Origin: Gordonibacter urolithinfaciens
GTDB taxonomy: Bacteria; Actinomycetota; Coriobacteriia; Coriobacteriales; Eggerthellaceae
Direction of reading: 5' to 3'
DNA: 64,000 nucleotides
Assembly (NCBI RefSeq): GCF_900199375.1
Contig: NZ_LT900217.1
Location: forward strand, 124,001 to 188,000
The notes beneath the pieces are model-generated. The model was not told where the DNA came from and searched no databases. It worked only from the letters and a program-made list of their open reading frames with translations. How positions within the stretch are numbered: position 1 is the first letter of the stretch; every line of letters starts with the position of its first letter. Made by a program: the position numbers and the translations under genes. This document shows positions 16,720 to 26,502 of the stretch, piece by piece.

Positions 16720-19700
16720 CTAGATCTTCTCGATGTCGACGAGGAACGCCTTGTACTCGGGCACCCAGCAGTTCGGGTCGCCCACGTTCGGCGGCAGGTC
16801 GTTCACGATGTCGCCGGTGGCGTACTCGCCCGCCCAGCCGAAGTGGTGCGTCATGCCCACCTGGTGCACGGTCTCGCCGTTAACCGTGAACGGCTTGAAG
16901 CGCGGCGTGACAAGGGCCATCACCTCGACGGAGCCGCGGTTGTTGCGCACGCGGACCTTCTCGCCGTTCTTGATGCCCTTCTCCTCGGCCAGCTCCAGCG
17001 ACATCTCCACGAACTGCTCGGGCATGGCCTCGTTGAGGGCCGGGCACGTGCGGGTCTGCCCGCCGGTCTGCCAGTGCTCGGTGACGGAGTACGTGGTCAC
17101 CGCGATGGGGAACTCGGAGCGGTCGCCGCGCTTGACCGACTCGAACTCGGCGAAGCGGACGCACGGCGAGTTCTGCCGGCCGTTCATCTGGTTGTCCGCC
17201 GGGCTCTCGAAGGGCTCGTAGTGCTCGGGCAGGGGCCCGTCTCCCATGCTGTAGCTCTCCAGGCGCGCGTTCTGCTCCCAGAGCATCATGAACGCCTTGT
17301 CGTTGGGGGGCACGGGCTTGCCGTTGGACACGGCCACGAAGTCGCCCACGTCGTTCTGCACCCACTTCTCGCCCGTCCACTCCACGAGCGTGCGCTCGGG
17401 GTTCCACGGCTTGCCGTTCAGGTCGGCCGAGGCGCGGTTGTAGATGATGCGGCGGTTGAGCGGCCAGGCGAACGACCACTTCGGATGCAGGCCGAGGCCG
17501 GTCGGGTCGTCGGCCACACGGCTGCCGATGGCCTGCTCGGCCGGATCGAGAGGTGCCTCGTTGTTGGCCCAGAAGCCGGTGTAGATCCACATGCCGCAGG
17601 CCGTGGAGCCGTCGGCCTTGAGGTTCGCGAAGGTGGAGAGCAGCTCGGTCTTCGGGGCCGCCGAGGTGGTGTTGCACTCGGTGCCGTCGTACACGTAGCC
17701 GTTGAGGGCCCAGGCCACGGGACGCGGGTCGATCTTGCCGTCCACGTAGTAGTCCCACTTCGTGTTCACGATGGGCTCCGCCGCGACGCCGCCCTCCTTC
17801 TTGTAGAGGTCGACGATGGCCGTCCACAGCACGTCGCAGATCTCGTAGTCGGGCTTGGCCTCGTCCCACGGCTCGACGGCCTGGTAGCGCCACTGCAGCC
17901 AGCGGCCGGAGTTCAGGATGATGCCGGGCTTCTCGTAGATGAGCGCGGCCGGCAGGAAGTACACCGTGGTGTCGATATCGGCCGGGTTCATGTCGGGGGC
18001 CTTCCAGAAGGTGGCGGACTCCGTCTCCACCCAGTCGGCCACCACGAGCCAGTCGAGGTTCGCCATGGCGCGGCGCACGTTGCTCGCGTTCGGCGCGGAG
18101 TGGCAGGGGTTCATGCCCCAGTTGAAGTAGCCCTTGATGACGCCCTGGCTCATGAGCTCGAACGAGCCGATGATGGAGTAGTCGGGGCTCTTCGGCACCT
18201 TCGGCCACCAGTCGTAGCCGTAGTCGTTGTCCACCGTGGCCGCGTCGCCGAACCACTCCTTGAGCGCGGAGACGACGAACTTGGGCTTGTTGGTGTAGTA
18301 GCCATCGGAGTAGGTCTCCTTCTCGCACCATTTGCGCAAAGACGGCGTGCCGTATTCGGTGGGCCAGTTCAGGTAGCCGGGCTGGTTCGCCACGAGCATG
18401 CCCATGTCGGTGGCGCCCTGGACGTTGGGCTCGCCGCGCAGCGCGTTCACGCCGCCGCCGGCCACGCCCACGTTGCCCAGCAGCAGCTGCAGGATGCCCA
18501 TGGAACGGCAGTTCTGCGCGCCGTAGGTGTGCTGCGTCTGCCCGAGGGCGTAGAGGATCGTGCCGGACTTGTCGGGAGCGCCCGTGGAGGCGTAGGTGGC
18601 GTACACCTTCTCCAGCAGGTCCTTGTCCATGCCGCACACGCTGGACACGGTGTCCAGGTCGTAGCGGGAGTAGTGCTTTTTCATCTGCTGGAACACGCAC
18701 ATCGGGTCCTGAAGCGTCATGTCGCGCTTGGGCACCTCGAGCGTCGGGGGCGTGAACTCCGGCACGCCGGGCGCTGCGGCCCACGCGTAGGCGCCGCCCT
18801 CGGAGGTGTCCCAGGTCTTCGTCGTCTCAACCTGGTAGTGCCAGGTCTTGGCGTCGTAGGCGGCCGTGTCCTCGTCGAAGCCGGAGAAGATGCCCTCGTT
18901 CACGTCGAAGGAGTACTGCTCGTCCAGCAGGTAGGAGGCGTTCGTGTAGTTCAGCACGTACTCGTGCTGCCACAGGTCGTGCTCGATGATGTAGTTGAAC
19001 AGGCCGCCGTAGAAGGCGATGTCGGTGCCCGAGCGGATGGGGCAGTAGATGTCCGCCATCTCGGCCGAGCGCGTGTAGCGGGGGTCGACCACGATCCACG
19101 TGGCGCCGCGGTCGAGGGCCTTCTGCACCCACTTCGACGACACGGGATGGTTCTCGACGTTGTTGGAGCCGATGGTCATGATGACGTCGGCGTTCTGCAT
19201 GTCGCAATAGTGGTTCGTCATGGAACCGCGACCGAATGTTGCTGCCAGACCGGCAACCGTGGGGCTGTGTCAAACACGAGCCTGGTTGTCGATGGCTATC
19301 ACCCCTAACGACCTCATCATCTTGTTGATGAGGTACTCCTCCTCGGAGTTCTGCTGGCTGCCGCCCAGGCTGGCAATGCCGTGGCAGCGGTTTACCGTGA
19401 TGCCGTCGTGCACGGTCTCGAAGGTCTCGTCGCGGGTCTTCTTGACCCACTGCGCTATCTCGGCGACGGCGTCGTCCCAGGTGATGTTCTCCCACTCGGA
19501 GGCGCCGGGGCGGCGGACCATCGGCTTGGTCTTGCGGTTGGTGTTCTTGATGATCTCGCGCGTCTCGGGATCGACCACGTTGCGCAGCTGGAACATCGTC
19601 GCGCCCTTCGGGCACAGGCCTCCCTGGTTGATGGGGTGGTCGGGATCGCCTTCGAGGTTGACCAGCTCGCCGTCGCGCGTCGAGCAGATGACGCCGCATC

Positions 19701-19869
19701 CGCCCGAGCAGTAACAGCAGATGTTCGTGTACTCCTCGGTGTTCACGAGCTTCCAATCGGGCGACGTCTCAACGGCAAACGCCTCCGACTTCGAGGACAG
19801 CTCGAACGCCATGGACGTGGCGAACGCAGCACCGGCGGCTTTGAAGAAGCCCCTGCGTGACAGGTTCAT
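16720..19869 (-). CDS. fdhA: formate dehydrogenase catalytic subunit, selenoprotein
   Basis: This enzyme oxidises formate to CO2 outside the membrane. The full frame of 1049 residues is obtained by reading UGA at 19272-19270 as Sec (codon 200), in the context QARV-U-HSPTVAGLAATFGRG. That is the same site and surrounding sequence as the Sec of E. coli FdnG (residue 196). A Tat signal (NLSRRGFFKAAG) opens the protein. CCYCSGGCGVIC, with a later Cys in GLCPKG, gives the [4Fe-4S] site. MTNHYCDMQNADVIMTIGSN follows the Sec. The start at 19869 has GGAGAGAGAGG upstream. Without UGA decoding the gene appears as two unrelated open frames. It is the first gene of fdhABC-fdhE-fdhD. Confidence 0.97.
19238..19257 (-). 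promoter_or_regulatory. SECIS hairpin of fdhA
   Basis: Shortly after the UGA the coding strand reads GTTGCC-GGTCT-GGCAGCAAC. This is a stem with a small bulge and the loop GGUCU. E. coli fdhF has the same GGUCU apex, which SelB recognises. Very strong support for Sec decoding. Confidence 0.85.
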
Positions 19870-19973
19870 GTCCTCTCTCTCCTTCCTTCTCGTCCTATGG
19901 GAACGTGCAGTGGGTCGCGCGGCAGGGCGGGGAGCCTGAGGGCATGGGAGGGCGCCCGGCCCCGCTGCGTGAT

Positions 19974-19991
19974 CCCGGTGGTGACACCGGG
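19974..19991. promoter_or_regulatory. dyad in the fdh upstream region
   Basis: CCCGGTG-GTGA-CACCGGG is a perfect 7-bp dyad about 105 bases upstream of fdhA. It could be an operator or a leader hairpin. The rest of the 419-base divergent gap (19870-20288) shows no gene and no clear -35/-10 pair. Confidence 0.35.
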
Positions 19992-20288
19992 GAAATGCCC
20001 TCGTCACCCGGCGAACTGATCGTACCATAGGGGGCGCGCCGGGCCCGTCCTGCGCACTGCAGCTCCTTTGCAGGCCTTTCGGCGAACGGTGCATGAGCCT
20101 ATTCCCACCAGGGCGAACGGCGGTCAAGCCAGGGCGAGCGGCTCCAACCGGGCAGGTAAAGGGAGCCAGTTCCGCGGCAAGCGGAAACACGCGGGCGGCG
20201 CGAAACGTCGATGAGCGGGCTCGGGGACGCACGCACGCCGCATTGCGCTACAATAGGCGGGTTGCTGGTTCGGAGGAAGGGGAAGTTC

Positions 20289-21617
20289 ATGGAGAAGGGC
20301 AACGTCAAGGCGCTCCTGCCCATCGGGGTGTTCTTGGTGCTGTATCTAGGGCTGGGCGTGTTGTTCGAATACGGGATGGGCATCCCCATGGGTTTCTACA
20401 ACATACCCATCGTGGTTATCTTCCTGGTGGCGCTTCTGGTGGCGTGCGTTCAGAACCGCAAGCTGCCCTTCGACGACAAGCTGGTCGTCATGGGTCGCGG
20501 CATAGGCGACAAGACCATCGTCACCATGGTGCTCATCTTCATGGCGGCCGGCATCTTCGTGGGCACGGTGGGCCGCGACAGCGCCGAGAGCGTGGCCTAC
20601 CTCATGCTCTCCGTCATTCCCGCGGAGTTCTCCGTGCTGGTGCTGTTCGTGGTGAGCTGCTTCGTGTCGCTGGCCATGGGCACGTCGGTGGGCACCATCA
20701 CGCTCATCACGCCCATAGCCGTGGCGGTGTCGACGGCCTCGGGCTTCGACCTGCCGCTGTGCGTGGCCAGCGTCATGGGCGGCGCGATGTTCGGCGACAA
20801 CCTGTCGTTCATCTCCGACACCACCATCGCGGCGTGCCAGGGCCAGGGCTGCCAGATGAAGGACAAGTTCCGCGAGAACTTCAAGATAGCCGTGCCGGCC
20901 GCCTTGGCGACGCTCGCCATCATCCTGGCGCTGTCGCTCGGCTCGGACATCAGCGGCACCGTGAGCCATGACTACGACCTGATCCAGCTCGTGCCGTACC
21001 TTATCGTGCTCGTGGGCGGCATCGTGGGCGTGAACGTGTTCGTCGTGCTTTTGCTGGGCATCCTTTCCGGCTCCCTCATCATGGTGGCCACCGGCGCCAC
21101 CGCGGCCACCGACCTTCTGGCCAGCATGGGCTCGGGCGCGGCCGGCATGTTCGAGACCACGATGGTGGCGGTGCTCGTGAGCGCCATCTGCGCGCTCATC
21201 CGCGAGTACGGCGGCTTCACCGCGCTTCTGAACGGCATCAAGAGCCTGTTCAAGAGCAAGAAGGGCGGGCAGCTGGGCATGGGCCTGCTGGTAGGCGCCA
21301 TGGACATCGCAACGGCCAACAACACCGTGGCCATCGTCATCGCGAACCCCATCGCCGCCGACATGGCCGAGACCTACGATATATCGCGGCGCAAGACGGC
21401 GTCTATCCTCGACACGTTCTCCTGCGTGTTCCAGGGCGTCATCCCCTACGGCGCGCAGATGCTCGTGGCCATATCGGCGGCGGCGGAGCTGGGGTATGCG
21501 GTGTCCGCGTTCCAGATCATGCCCTTCCTGTTCTACCCGTTCCTGCTGCTGGCAAGCTCGCTCGTGTTCATCTTCCTCGTGCCCGACAAGCGCGGCCACG
21601 AGAGCGAGAAGGCGTAG
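20289..21617 (+). CDS. nhaC: Na+/H+ antiporter, NhaC family
   Basis: This is a 442-residue inner-membrane exchanger with about eleven to twelve hydrophobic segments. The family signature GGAMFGDNLSFISDTTIAA is near residue 165, and TANNTVAIVIANPIA lies in the second half. The start at 20289 has GGAGGAAGGGG seven bases upstream. It is divergent from the fdh operon and precedes selD by 232 bases. NhaC relatives also move other ions and organic substrates, so the substrate here is not certain. A role in selenium handling is possible from position alone. Confidence 0.85.
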   Translation: MEKGNVKALLPIGVFLVLYLGLGVLFEYGMGIPMGFYNIPIVVIFLVALLVACVQNRKLPFDDKLVVMGRGIGDKTIVTMVLIFMAAGIFVGTVGRDSAESVAYLMLSVIPAEFSVLVLFVVSCFVSLAMGTSVGTITLITPIAVAVSTASGFDLPLCVASVMGGAMFGDNLSFISDTTIAACQGQGCQMKDKFRENFKIAVPAALATLAIILALSLGSDISGTVSHDYDLIQLVPYLIVLVGGIVGVNVFVVLLLGILSGSLIMVATGATAATDLLASMGSGAAGMFETTMVAVLVSAICALIREYGGFTALLNGIKSLFKSKKGGQLGMGLLVGAMDIATANNTVAIVIANPIAADMAETYDISRRKTASILDTFSCVFQGVIPYGAQMLVAISAAAELGYAVSAFQIMPFLFYPFLLLASSLVFIFLVPDKRGHESEKA

Positions 21618-21752
21618 CCGGCGTGCGGCTCGGGCTGCTTGCCGCTCCCACGTTGCGCAACGCAAACCCCCGCGCGGCACGGCGCCCGGAGCCGGGAAGG
21701 CGATAGCCCGTCGCATGCCGACGGGGCACGTGACGGGCGGCTGACCGCTGGC

Positions 21753-21838
21753 AGGCGCGGCATGCGGGGGCGCGGCGGGCTGCTATACTGTCCGACGACG
21801 AAAGAGGCCCGCCCGAGGCGGCGAGGCGCGGCATGCGG
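21753..21838. repeat. 15-bp direct repeats upstream of selD
   Basis: AGGCGCGGCATGCGG occurs at 21753-21767 and again at 21824-21838, flanking a TATACT box at 21784-21789. The second copy runs into the selD ribosome site. They could be binding sites for a regulator of selD. No good -35 hexamer is visible. Confidence 0.4.
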
Positions 21839-21849
21839 AAGGAGGCACC

Positions 21850-22965
21850 GTGGACGAGATCGAGCGCATCAGGTTGACGAAGCTCACGTCGAAGGGCGGT
21901 TGAGCGGCCAAGTGGGGTCCGGGCGACCTCGACGACATACTGGGCGCGCTTGCGGCCGCTGCCGGCGGCGGCGCGTCGGGCACAGGCGGGCAGGACGCTG
22001 CCGGCGACGCGGGCAGCGGGGCCGGACGGCTGCTGCTCGGCTTCAACACGTGCGACGATGCCGCCGTGTGGCAGCTCTCGGACGACTCGGCAGCCGTGCT
22101 CACCGTGGACTTCTTCACGCCCATCGTGGACGATCCCTACGAGTTCGGGCGCATCGCGGCGGCCAATGCGCTCTCCGACGTGTTCGCCATGGGGGCCGAG
22201 CCGCACGTGGCGCTGAACCTGCTGGCGCTCGACTGCGCGCTGGGCGCGGACGTGGCCGGCGCCATCCTGCGCGGCGGCGCGGACGCCGTGCGCGAGGCGG
22301 GCGCGCTCGTGGCCGGGGGCCACACCATCGACGACGCGGAGCCCAAGTACGGCCTCGCGGTGTTCGGCACCGTGCGCCCCGACCGCATCGTGCGCAACGC
22401 GGGGGCGGTGCCGGGCGACGCGCTGTACCTGACCAAGCCGCTGGGAACCGGCATCATGGTGGCGGCGCGCGCCTGCGACCTCGTGGACGACGCGGGCCTG
22501 CGCCCGGCCGTGGAGTCCATGATGGAGCTGAACGCCGCCGGCGCCGCCGCGCTCGCGGAATCCGGCGTGCACGCGGCCACGGACGTGACCGGCTTCGGGC
22601 TGGCCGGGCACCTGCACGAGCTCTTGGAGGCGAGCGGCTGCGCCGCCGCGCTCGACTTCGAGGCGCTGCCGCTGTTCGAGGGCGTGTGGGACCACGCGCG
22701 CGCCTACTGCCGGCCGAACCGCCTGTTCACCATCATGGACCAGGCCGAGCGCTACGTGGCGCAGGGCGCGCTTTCCGACGAGGAGTACGACAACCGCCTG
22801 GCCGTGGTCTGCGACCCGCAGACCTCCGGCGGCCTGCTGGCCGCCGTGCCGCCCGAGGCGGCCGGCGCCTTCGAGCGCGCCTTCGAGGCACGCGCCGGCC
22901 GGCTGCCCGCGCGCATCGGGCGCGTGGAAGCCGGCGAGCCGGGGACGATCCGCTTCGCAGGGTGA
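21850..22965 (+). CDS. selD: selenide, water dikinase, itself a selenoprotein
   Basis: SelD makes selenophosphate, the selenium donor for Sec-tRNA and other Se-modifications, from selenide and ATP. The GTG start at 21850 is preceded by GGAAGGAGG. Codon 18 is UGA (21901-21903) in the context LTSKGG-U-AAKWGPGDL. This is exactly where SelD proteins have the catalytic Cys or Sec in the GC-x2-K or GU-x2-K motif. The frame continues to 22965 (371 residues) with FNTCDDAAVW, TVDFFTPIVDDPY and the glycine-rich KPLGTGI. A frame starting after UGA would lose the catalytic loop. It is followed by a strong hairpin terminator. Confidence 0.97.
21914..21930 (+). promoter_or_regulatory. candidate SECIS hairpin of selD
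   Basis: Ten bases after the UGA, GGGGTC-CGGGC-GACCTC can form a 6-bp stem with one G-U pair and a G at the second loop position. The spacing fits bacterial SECIS elements. Energy not computed. Confidence 0.5.
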
Positions 22966-22970
22966 GGCTG

Positions 22971-23003
22971 GGGGAGGGGCGACGCCGGCGCCCCTCCCCT
23001 CTT
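22971..23003 (+). terminator. selD terminator
   Basis: GGGGAGGGGCG (22971-22981) and CGCCCCTCCCC (22989-22999) form a perfect 11-bp stem five bases past the stop, followed by TCTTGCC. Confidence 0.75.
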
Positions 23004-23058
23004 GCCACAAGTCGCGCCCTACCTTCTCTCCGAGGCGCCCCCTTCCCCTTCTCGAGAA

Positions 23059-23208
23059 GCACAGTTTTCACCGATTCCTGCATTCTCGGAGACAAGATCG
23101 CGCCTCTCGTTCGCCATGGATGGCCTATGCGGGACGTTCTGCCCGTTCGTCGAAAGCGAGTCCGGCCATACGCGGGGCAATCATGTCAAAAAGCGGTGAT
23201 TACTGTGC
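23059..23208. repeat. interspersed repeat copy A with GCACAG..TCACCG ends
   Basis: The 150-bp unit starts GCACAGTTTTCACCG and ends with the inverse CGGTGATTACTGTGC. It matches the ends and several internal blocks of copy B at 33641-33800 (read in reverse). It occupies the gap between the convergent selD and DUF3343 genes. No transposase is nearby. Confidence 0.65.
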
Positions 23209-23228
23209 CGGACGCCGGCATCCCCCGC

Positions 23229-23480
23229 CTACAGCTTTTCCAGCAACACGTACTCCCCCGCCTGGTCGGCGTAGAGGGCGGCAAGGCCGCGGGCTTCGGG
23301 CACGGCGACGGCGAGGGCGCGGGCCGCGGCTGCGTCCTCGGCCTCGAAGCGCAGGGTCATGCCGCAGCTCGCGGTGATGGCGCGCGGGGTGGGGATGACG
23401 GCGGGGTTCACGGCGGCGAGCGCCTTGTTGGCGGCCATGGCCGCATGGGTGGACTCGAAGGCCAGCAGGTAGCGGGGCAC
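23229..23480 (-). CDS. DUF3343 protein (putative Se/S carrier-like), short form
   Basis: The 83-residue protein matches DUF3343: a beta-alpha start (YLLAFESTHAAMAANKAL), then the conserved PTPRAITASCGMTLRFE with a single Cys (around residue 38). The GTG start at 23480 is chosen because AGGGAGGAC lies five bases upstream and no ATG exists. The family is strongly associated with YedF and selenium genes and has been proposed to carry selenium or sulfur on its Cys; this is not proven. It starts 11 bases after the yedF stop, in the same operon. Confidence 0.85.
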   Translation of the reverse strand: MPRYLLAFESTHAAMAANKALAAVNPAVIPTPRAITASCGMTLRFEAEDAAAARALAVAVPEARGLAALYADQAGEYVLLEKL

Positions 23481-23491
23481 GTCCGTCCTCC

Positions 23492-24115
23492 CTATAGCGT
23501 GATGACCTTGGCCGCCTCCTGCATGCGGCCCAGGATGTCGTACATGTTGGAAACCTCGCCCACGGCCAGCTGGTCCTTGCACCCGTAGAAGTCAAGGCAC
23601 GTGCCGCATACGAGCACCTCGGTGCCCTTCTCGGCGAGCGCGCGCACGCTGTCGACCACCTGCTGCTCGCCGCCGGCCACGAGCTTCACGCCCGCGTTCA
23701 TGAACAGGAGCGACGCCGGCACGTCGTCGGATTCGGAGAGCGTGTACAGCGCCATCTTCATGAGGTTGTACCCGAGCTCCCCGTCGCCCGCGCCCACATG
23801 GTCCTTGCCGACGAACACGGCATAGCCGCACCCGCCGCCCGCCGCGCACGACGCGCCTGCGGCGACGGGAGCCGCCTCGGGAGCCGGGGCCGGGGCCGCC
23901 GAGCCGTCTCCCTCGGCGAACGACACGAGCCAGCCGCCCTCGATCTCGTCCACGGACACGGCCAGGCCCGTCTTGCCGCCCAGGCGCGTGAGGTTCTTCA
24001 CGGCCGTCTCGTTGTCCACCTGCACGGACAGCTCGCGGCAGCCCGCGTCTATCTCCTTCTTGGCCAGCACGAGCGGCTTGGGGCACTGCATGCCGAAGGC
24101 GTCGATTATCTTCAT
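23492..24115 (-). CDS. yedF: selenium metabolism protein YedF
   Basis: The 207-residue protein has two domains. Residues 1-70 are TusA/SirA-like with the CPKP Cys motif (FGMQCPKPLVLAKKEI). After an Ala/Pro linker comes a DsrE-like domain, about residues 98-207, with LVCGTCLDFYGC near residue 180. This two-domain form is the one annotated as a sulfurtransferase-like selenium metabolism protein in Sec-encoding anaerobes. It probably relays selenium or sulfur as a persulfide/perselenide (inference). It is the first gene of a two-gene unit with the short DUF3343 gene. Confidence 0.88.
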   Translation of the reverse strand: MKIIDAFGMQCPKPLVLAKKEIDAGCRELSVQVDNETAVKNLTRLGGKTGLAVSVDEIEGGWLVSFAEGDGSAAPAPAPEAAPVAAGASCAAGGGCGYAVFVGKDHVGAGDGELGYNLMKMALYTLSESDDVPASLLFMNAGVKLVAGGEQQVVDSVRALAEKGTEVLVCGTCLDFYGCKDQLAVGEVSNMYDILGRMQEAAKVITL

Positions 24116-24285
24116 GGTAGGTTCCTTTCCGTCTTTTCCCGTTTCCCCGCCCGCCCTGCGCGTCGGACGGGGCTATTGCGCAGTCGCACGAGTCGTGCCG
24201 GCCGCGGTTCGACCGGCGCGAAACAGGGCCGCGATGCGGGCGACCCCGTGGCCCGGCGGCGGCCCTGCGCGCGACCCGGCGGCCG

Positions 24286-25431
24286 TCAGCCTGCGTCGCG
24301 CGCGACGGCCGCAAGGGCCGCGAGGCCCGCTTCGATCTCGTCTTCCGTGGTGAAGCTGGAGAAGCTGAAGCGCACGGCGCCGCGCTCCTCGGTGCCGAGC
24401 GCGCGGTGCATGAGCGGGGCGCAATGGGCGCCTGCGCGCGTGCAGATGCCGAAGTCGCTGGACAGCCGGTCGGCCACGAGGGCGGAGTCGGCGCCCGCCA
24501 CGTCCACCGCCACGATGCCGCACCGGTCGATGCCGCCGTGCCCGCCCAGCACGCGCACGCCGGGCACGGCGGCGGCGCCGGCCTCGAAGCGCTCCGTGAG
24601 CGCCTGCAGGCGCGCGGCCACGTTGCCCACGCCCGTGCGCTCCAGGTAGGCCACGCCGGCCGCCAGGCCCGCCAGCCCGTGGGCGTTCACCGTTCCGGCC
24701 TCCAGCGCCTCGGGCATGAAGCGCGGATGCCGTTCGTCGAAGCTGTGCGTGCCGGAGCCGCCCTCCAGAAGCGGCGGCACGTCCACGCCCTCCGCCACGG
24801 CCAAGCCGCCCGTTCCCTGCGGCCCGTACAGGCTCTTGTGGCCGGTGAAGCACACGATGTCGGCGCCGAGCGCGCCCATGTCCAGCGGCAGCGCGCCCGC
24901 CGTCTGCGCGGCGTCGAGCACGAACAGCGCGCCGGCCTCGTGCGCGAGGCGCGCCATGCGGGCCACGTCGTACACGTCGCCCGTGAGGTTCGACGCGTGG
25001 GTGGCCGCCACGAGGTCGGCGCCCTCTTCCAGCAAGCGCTCGTAGGCGGCGAAGTCGAGGGCGCCGTCCGGGCCGACGGGCGCCACGCCAACCGCGCACC
25101 CGCGCTCGTCGCGCGACTTGAACAGCGGCCGCAGCACCGAGTTGTGCGAGGCAGCCGTCGTCACGGCGCGGCCGCCGGCGGGCAAAAGCCCCGCGATGGC
25201 GATGTTGAGCGCCATGGTGGCGTTGGCCGCGAACGACACACGGGCCGCCGAGGGCGCGCCCAGGAGCCGCGCCATCTTGTCGCGCGCGTCGTACACGGCC
25301 ATGCCGGCGTCGATGGACGCCTCGTGCACGCCGCGCCCCACGCCGCCGAACGAGCCGATGGCGCGCGCCACGGCCTCGGCCACCTCGGGCGGCTTGCGCC
25401 GGGTCGTGGCCGCGTTGTCGAAGTAGATCAT
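24286..25431 (-). CDS. cysteine desulfurase-like PLP enzyme (EF2568 type)
   Basis: This class V aminotransferase-fold enzyme has 381 residues. The PLP Lys lies in CFTGHKSLYGPQG around residue 205, and the start is YFDNAATTRRKP. The C-terminal RAGAHCAPLMHRALG carries the putative catalytic Cys and is the hallmark of the EF2568 subfamily, which in Enterococcus lies near selD and selenium genes. It is therefore a good candidate for mobilising sulfur or selenium from cysteine or selenocysteine for the local machinery (inference). An extended -10 box lies upstream. It ends 170 bases before yedF on the same strand. Confidence 0.87.
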   Translation of the reverse strand: MIYFDNAATTRRKPPEVAEAVARAIGSFGGVGRGVHEASIDAGMAVYDARDKMARLLGAPSAARVSFAANATMALNIAIAGLLPAGGRAVTTAASHNSVLRPLFKSRDERGCAVGVAPVGPDGALDFAAYERLLEEGADLVAATHASNLTGDVYDVARMARLAHEAGALFVLDAAQTAGALPLDMGALGADIVCFTGHKSLYGPQGTGGLAVAEGVDVPPLLEGGSGTHSFDERHPRFMPEALEAGTVNAHGLAGLAAGVAYLERTGVGNVAARLQALTERFEAGAAAVPGVRVLGGHGGIDRCGIVAVDVAGADSALVADRLSSDFGICTRAGAHCAPLMHRALGTEERGAVRFSFSSFTTEDEIEAGLAALAAVARDAG

Positions 25432-25462
25432 GGGAGAGCCTTTCCGTCATTCTTCTTCCCGC

Positions 25463-25491
25463 ATCATACCAGTTCCCCGCCTTGTGCCGAA
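25463..25491 (-). promoter_or_regulatory. promoter of the EF2568-type gene
   Basis: On the minus strand an extended -10, TGGTATGAT, lies 17 bases after the weak -35 TTCGGC. It falls in the 177-base gap before the activase stop. Confidence 0.45.
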
Positions 25492-25608
25492 AACGCATCC
25501 GCACCTGCTACGGAACCGACAGGAAAAACGGGTCTCCGCCGCGCCGCCGAGCCTCCGCCGCGGAATCCTTCCGTCGCGCCGGCGCCCACCCGAACGCGCG
25601 CAGGGCGC

Positions 25609-26391
25609 TCACCGTCTTCCAGCGCCCCCCTGTGCCGCCTGCTCCAGCGCGCAGAGCGCCGCGCCCAGAGCGCCGGCGAAACGGGCCTCGGGACAGGTTT
25701 CCACCGGCTTGCCCAGGCGCGCGGCGAGGCGCTCCACCACGTAGCCGTTGTCGCACAGGCCGCCTGTGAGGAAGTAGGCCTCGCCCGGCATCTGCGCCGC
25801 GAGCGCGGCCACGCGGGCCACCACGGACTCGATGACGCCGTTGGCGATGTTCTCGCGCGGCTCGCCCTTTCCCACGAGCGAGATGACCTCGGACTCGGCG
25901 AACACGGTGCACATGCTGGAGATGACGGTGGGCGTGCCGGCGCGCGCGAGGCGCGCGAGCTCGTCCTGGTCCACCGCCAGGCGGTCGGCCATGATCTCCA
26001 GGAAGCGCCCCGTGCCGGCGGAGCACTTGTCGTTCATGACGAACTTCCTCACCGCGCCCCCCGCCAGCGCGATGACCTTCGTGTCCTGGCCGCCCACGTC
26101 CACCACCACTCCGTCGCGCCCGAACAGGCGCGCGGCGCCGCGGCCGTGGCAGGTGATCTCCGTGACCACCTTGTTCGCGTAGGGCACGGCAACCCGGCCG
26201 TAGCCGGTGGCCACGACCGAGCTCCCGTCCGCGTCGATGCCCGCCTCGGCCAAGAGAGAGCGCACCCGCCGCGCGGCGTCCACGCTGCTGAACCCCGTGG
26301 GGCACAGGAACGTGCGCGCGAGCGCGCCGTCCCCGTCCAGCACGGCGACCTTCGTGGCGGTGGACCCCACGTCGATGCCCACGTAATGCAT
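25609..26391 (-). CDS. acyl-CoA dehydratase activase / DCCP reductase component
   Basis: This is an ASKHA-fold ATPase of 260 residues that binds a [4Fe-4S] cluster between two subunits and drives an electron into its partner by ATP hydrolysis. GIDVGSTATKVAV (phosphate 1), DVGGQDTKVI and the cluster Cys residues in NDKCSAGTGRF and SSMCTVF are visible. The start at 26391 follows GGAAAGGAAGG. The partner is the double-cubane-cluster reductase encoded 0.7 kb upstream on the same strand, with a DUF3343 gene between them. This is the YjiL-type partner rather than one serving a hydroxyglutaryl-CoA dehydratase, since no dehydratase A/B pair is present. Confidence 0.9.
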   Translation of the reverse strand: MHYVGIDVGSTATKVAVLDGDGALARTFLCPTGFSSVDAARRVRSLLAEAGIDADGSSVVATGYGRVAVPYANKVVTEITCHGRGAARLFGRDGVVVDVGGQDTKVIALAGGAVRKFVMNDKCSAGTGRFLEIMADRLAVDQDELARLARAGTPTVISSMCTVFAESEVISLVGKGEPRENIANGVIESVVARVAALAAQMPGEAYFLTGGLCDNGYVVERLAARLGKPVETCPEARFAGALGAALCALEQAAQGGAGRR

Positions 26392-26502
26392 GGCCTTCCT
26401 TTCCTGGTACGGTCTCGGACGCCCCGAAAACCGGGGCGCTCCGCGGTTTGCCCGTAGGGGGCGTGTCAAAAGTCCCAGAGCGCAAGTTCGCCAGGGAACC
26501 GT

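Noticed and set aside
16660-19308. 882-residue plus-strand frame
   Set aside because: Antisense of fdhA; Val/His/Gly-rich shadow typical of the complementary strand of high-G+C genes.
19270-20232. Separate 320-residue gene in front of the formate dehydrogenase frame
   Set aside because: It is the N-terminal part of fdhA up to the Sec codon. The residues upstream of the Tat signal Met are leader, not coding.
24406-26457. 683-residue plus-strand frame
   Set aside because: Antisense of two well-supported genes (EF2568-type enzyme and activase).
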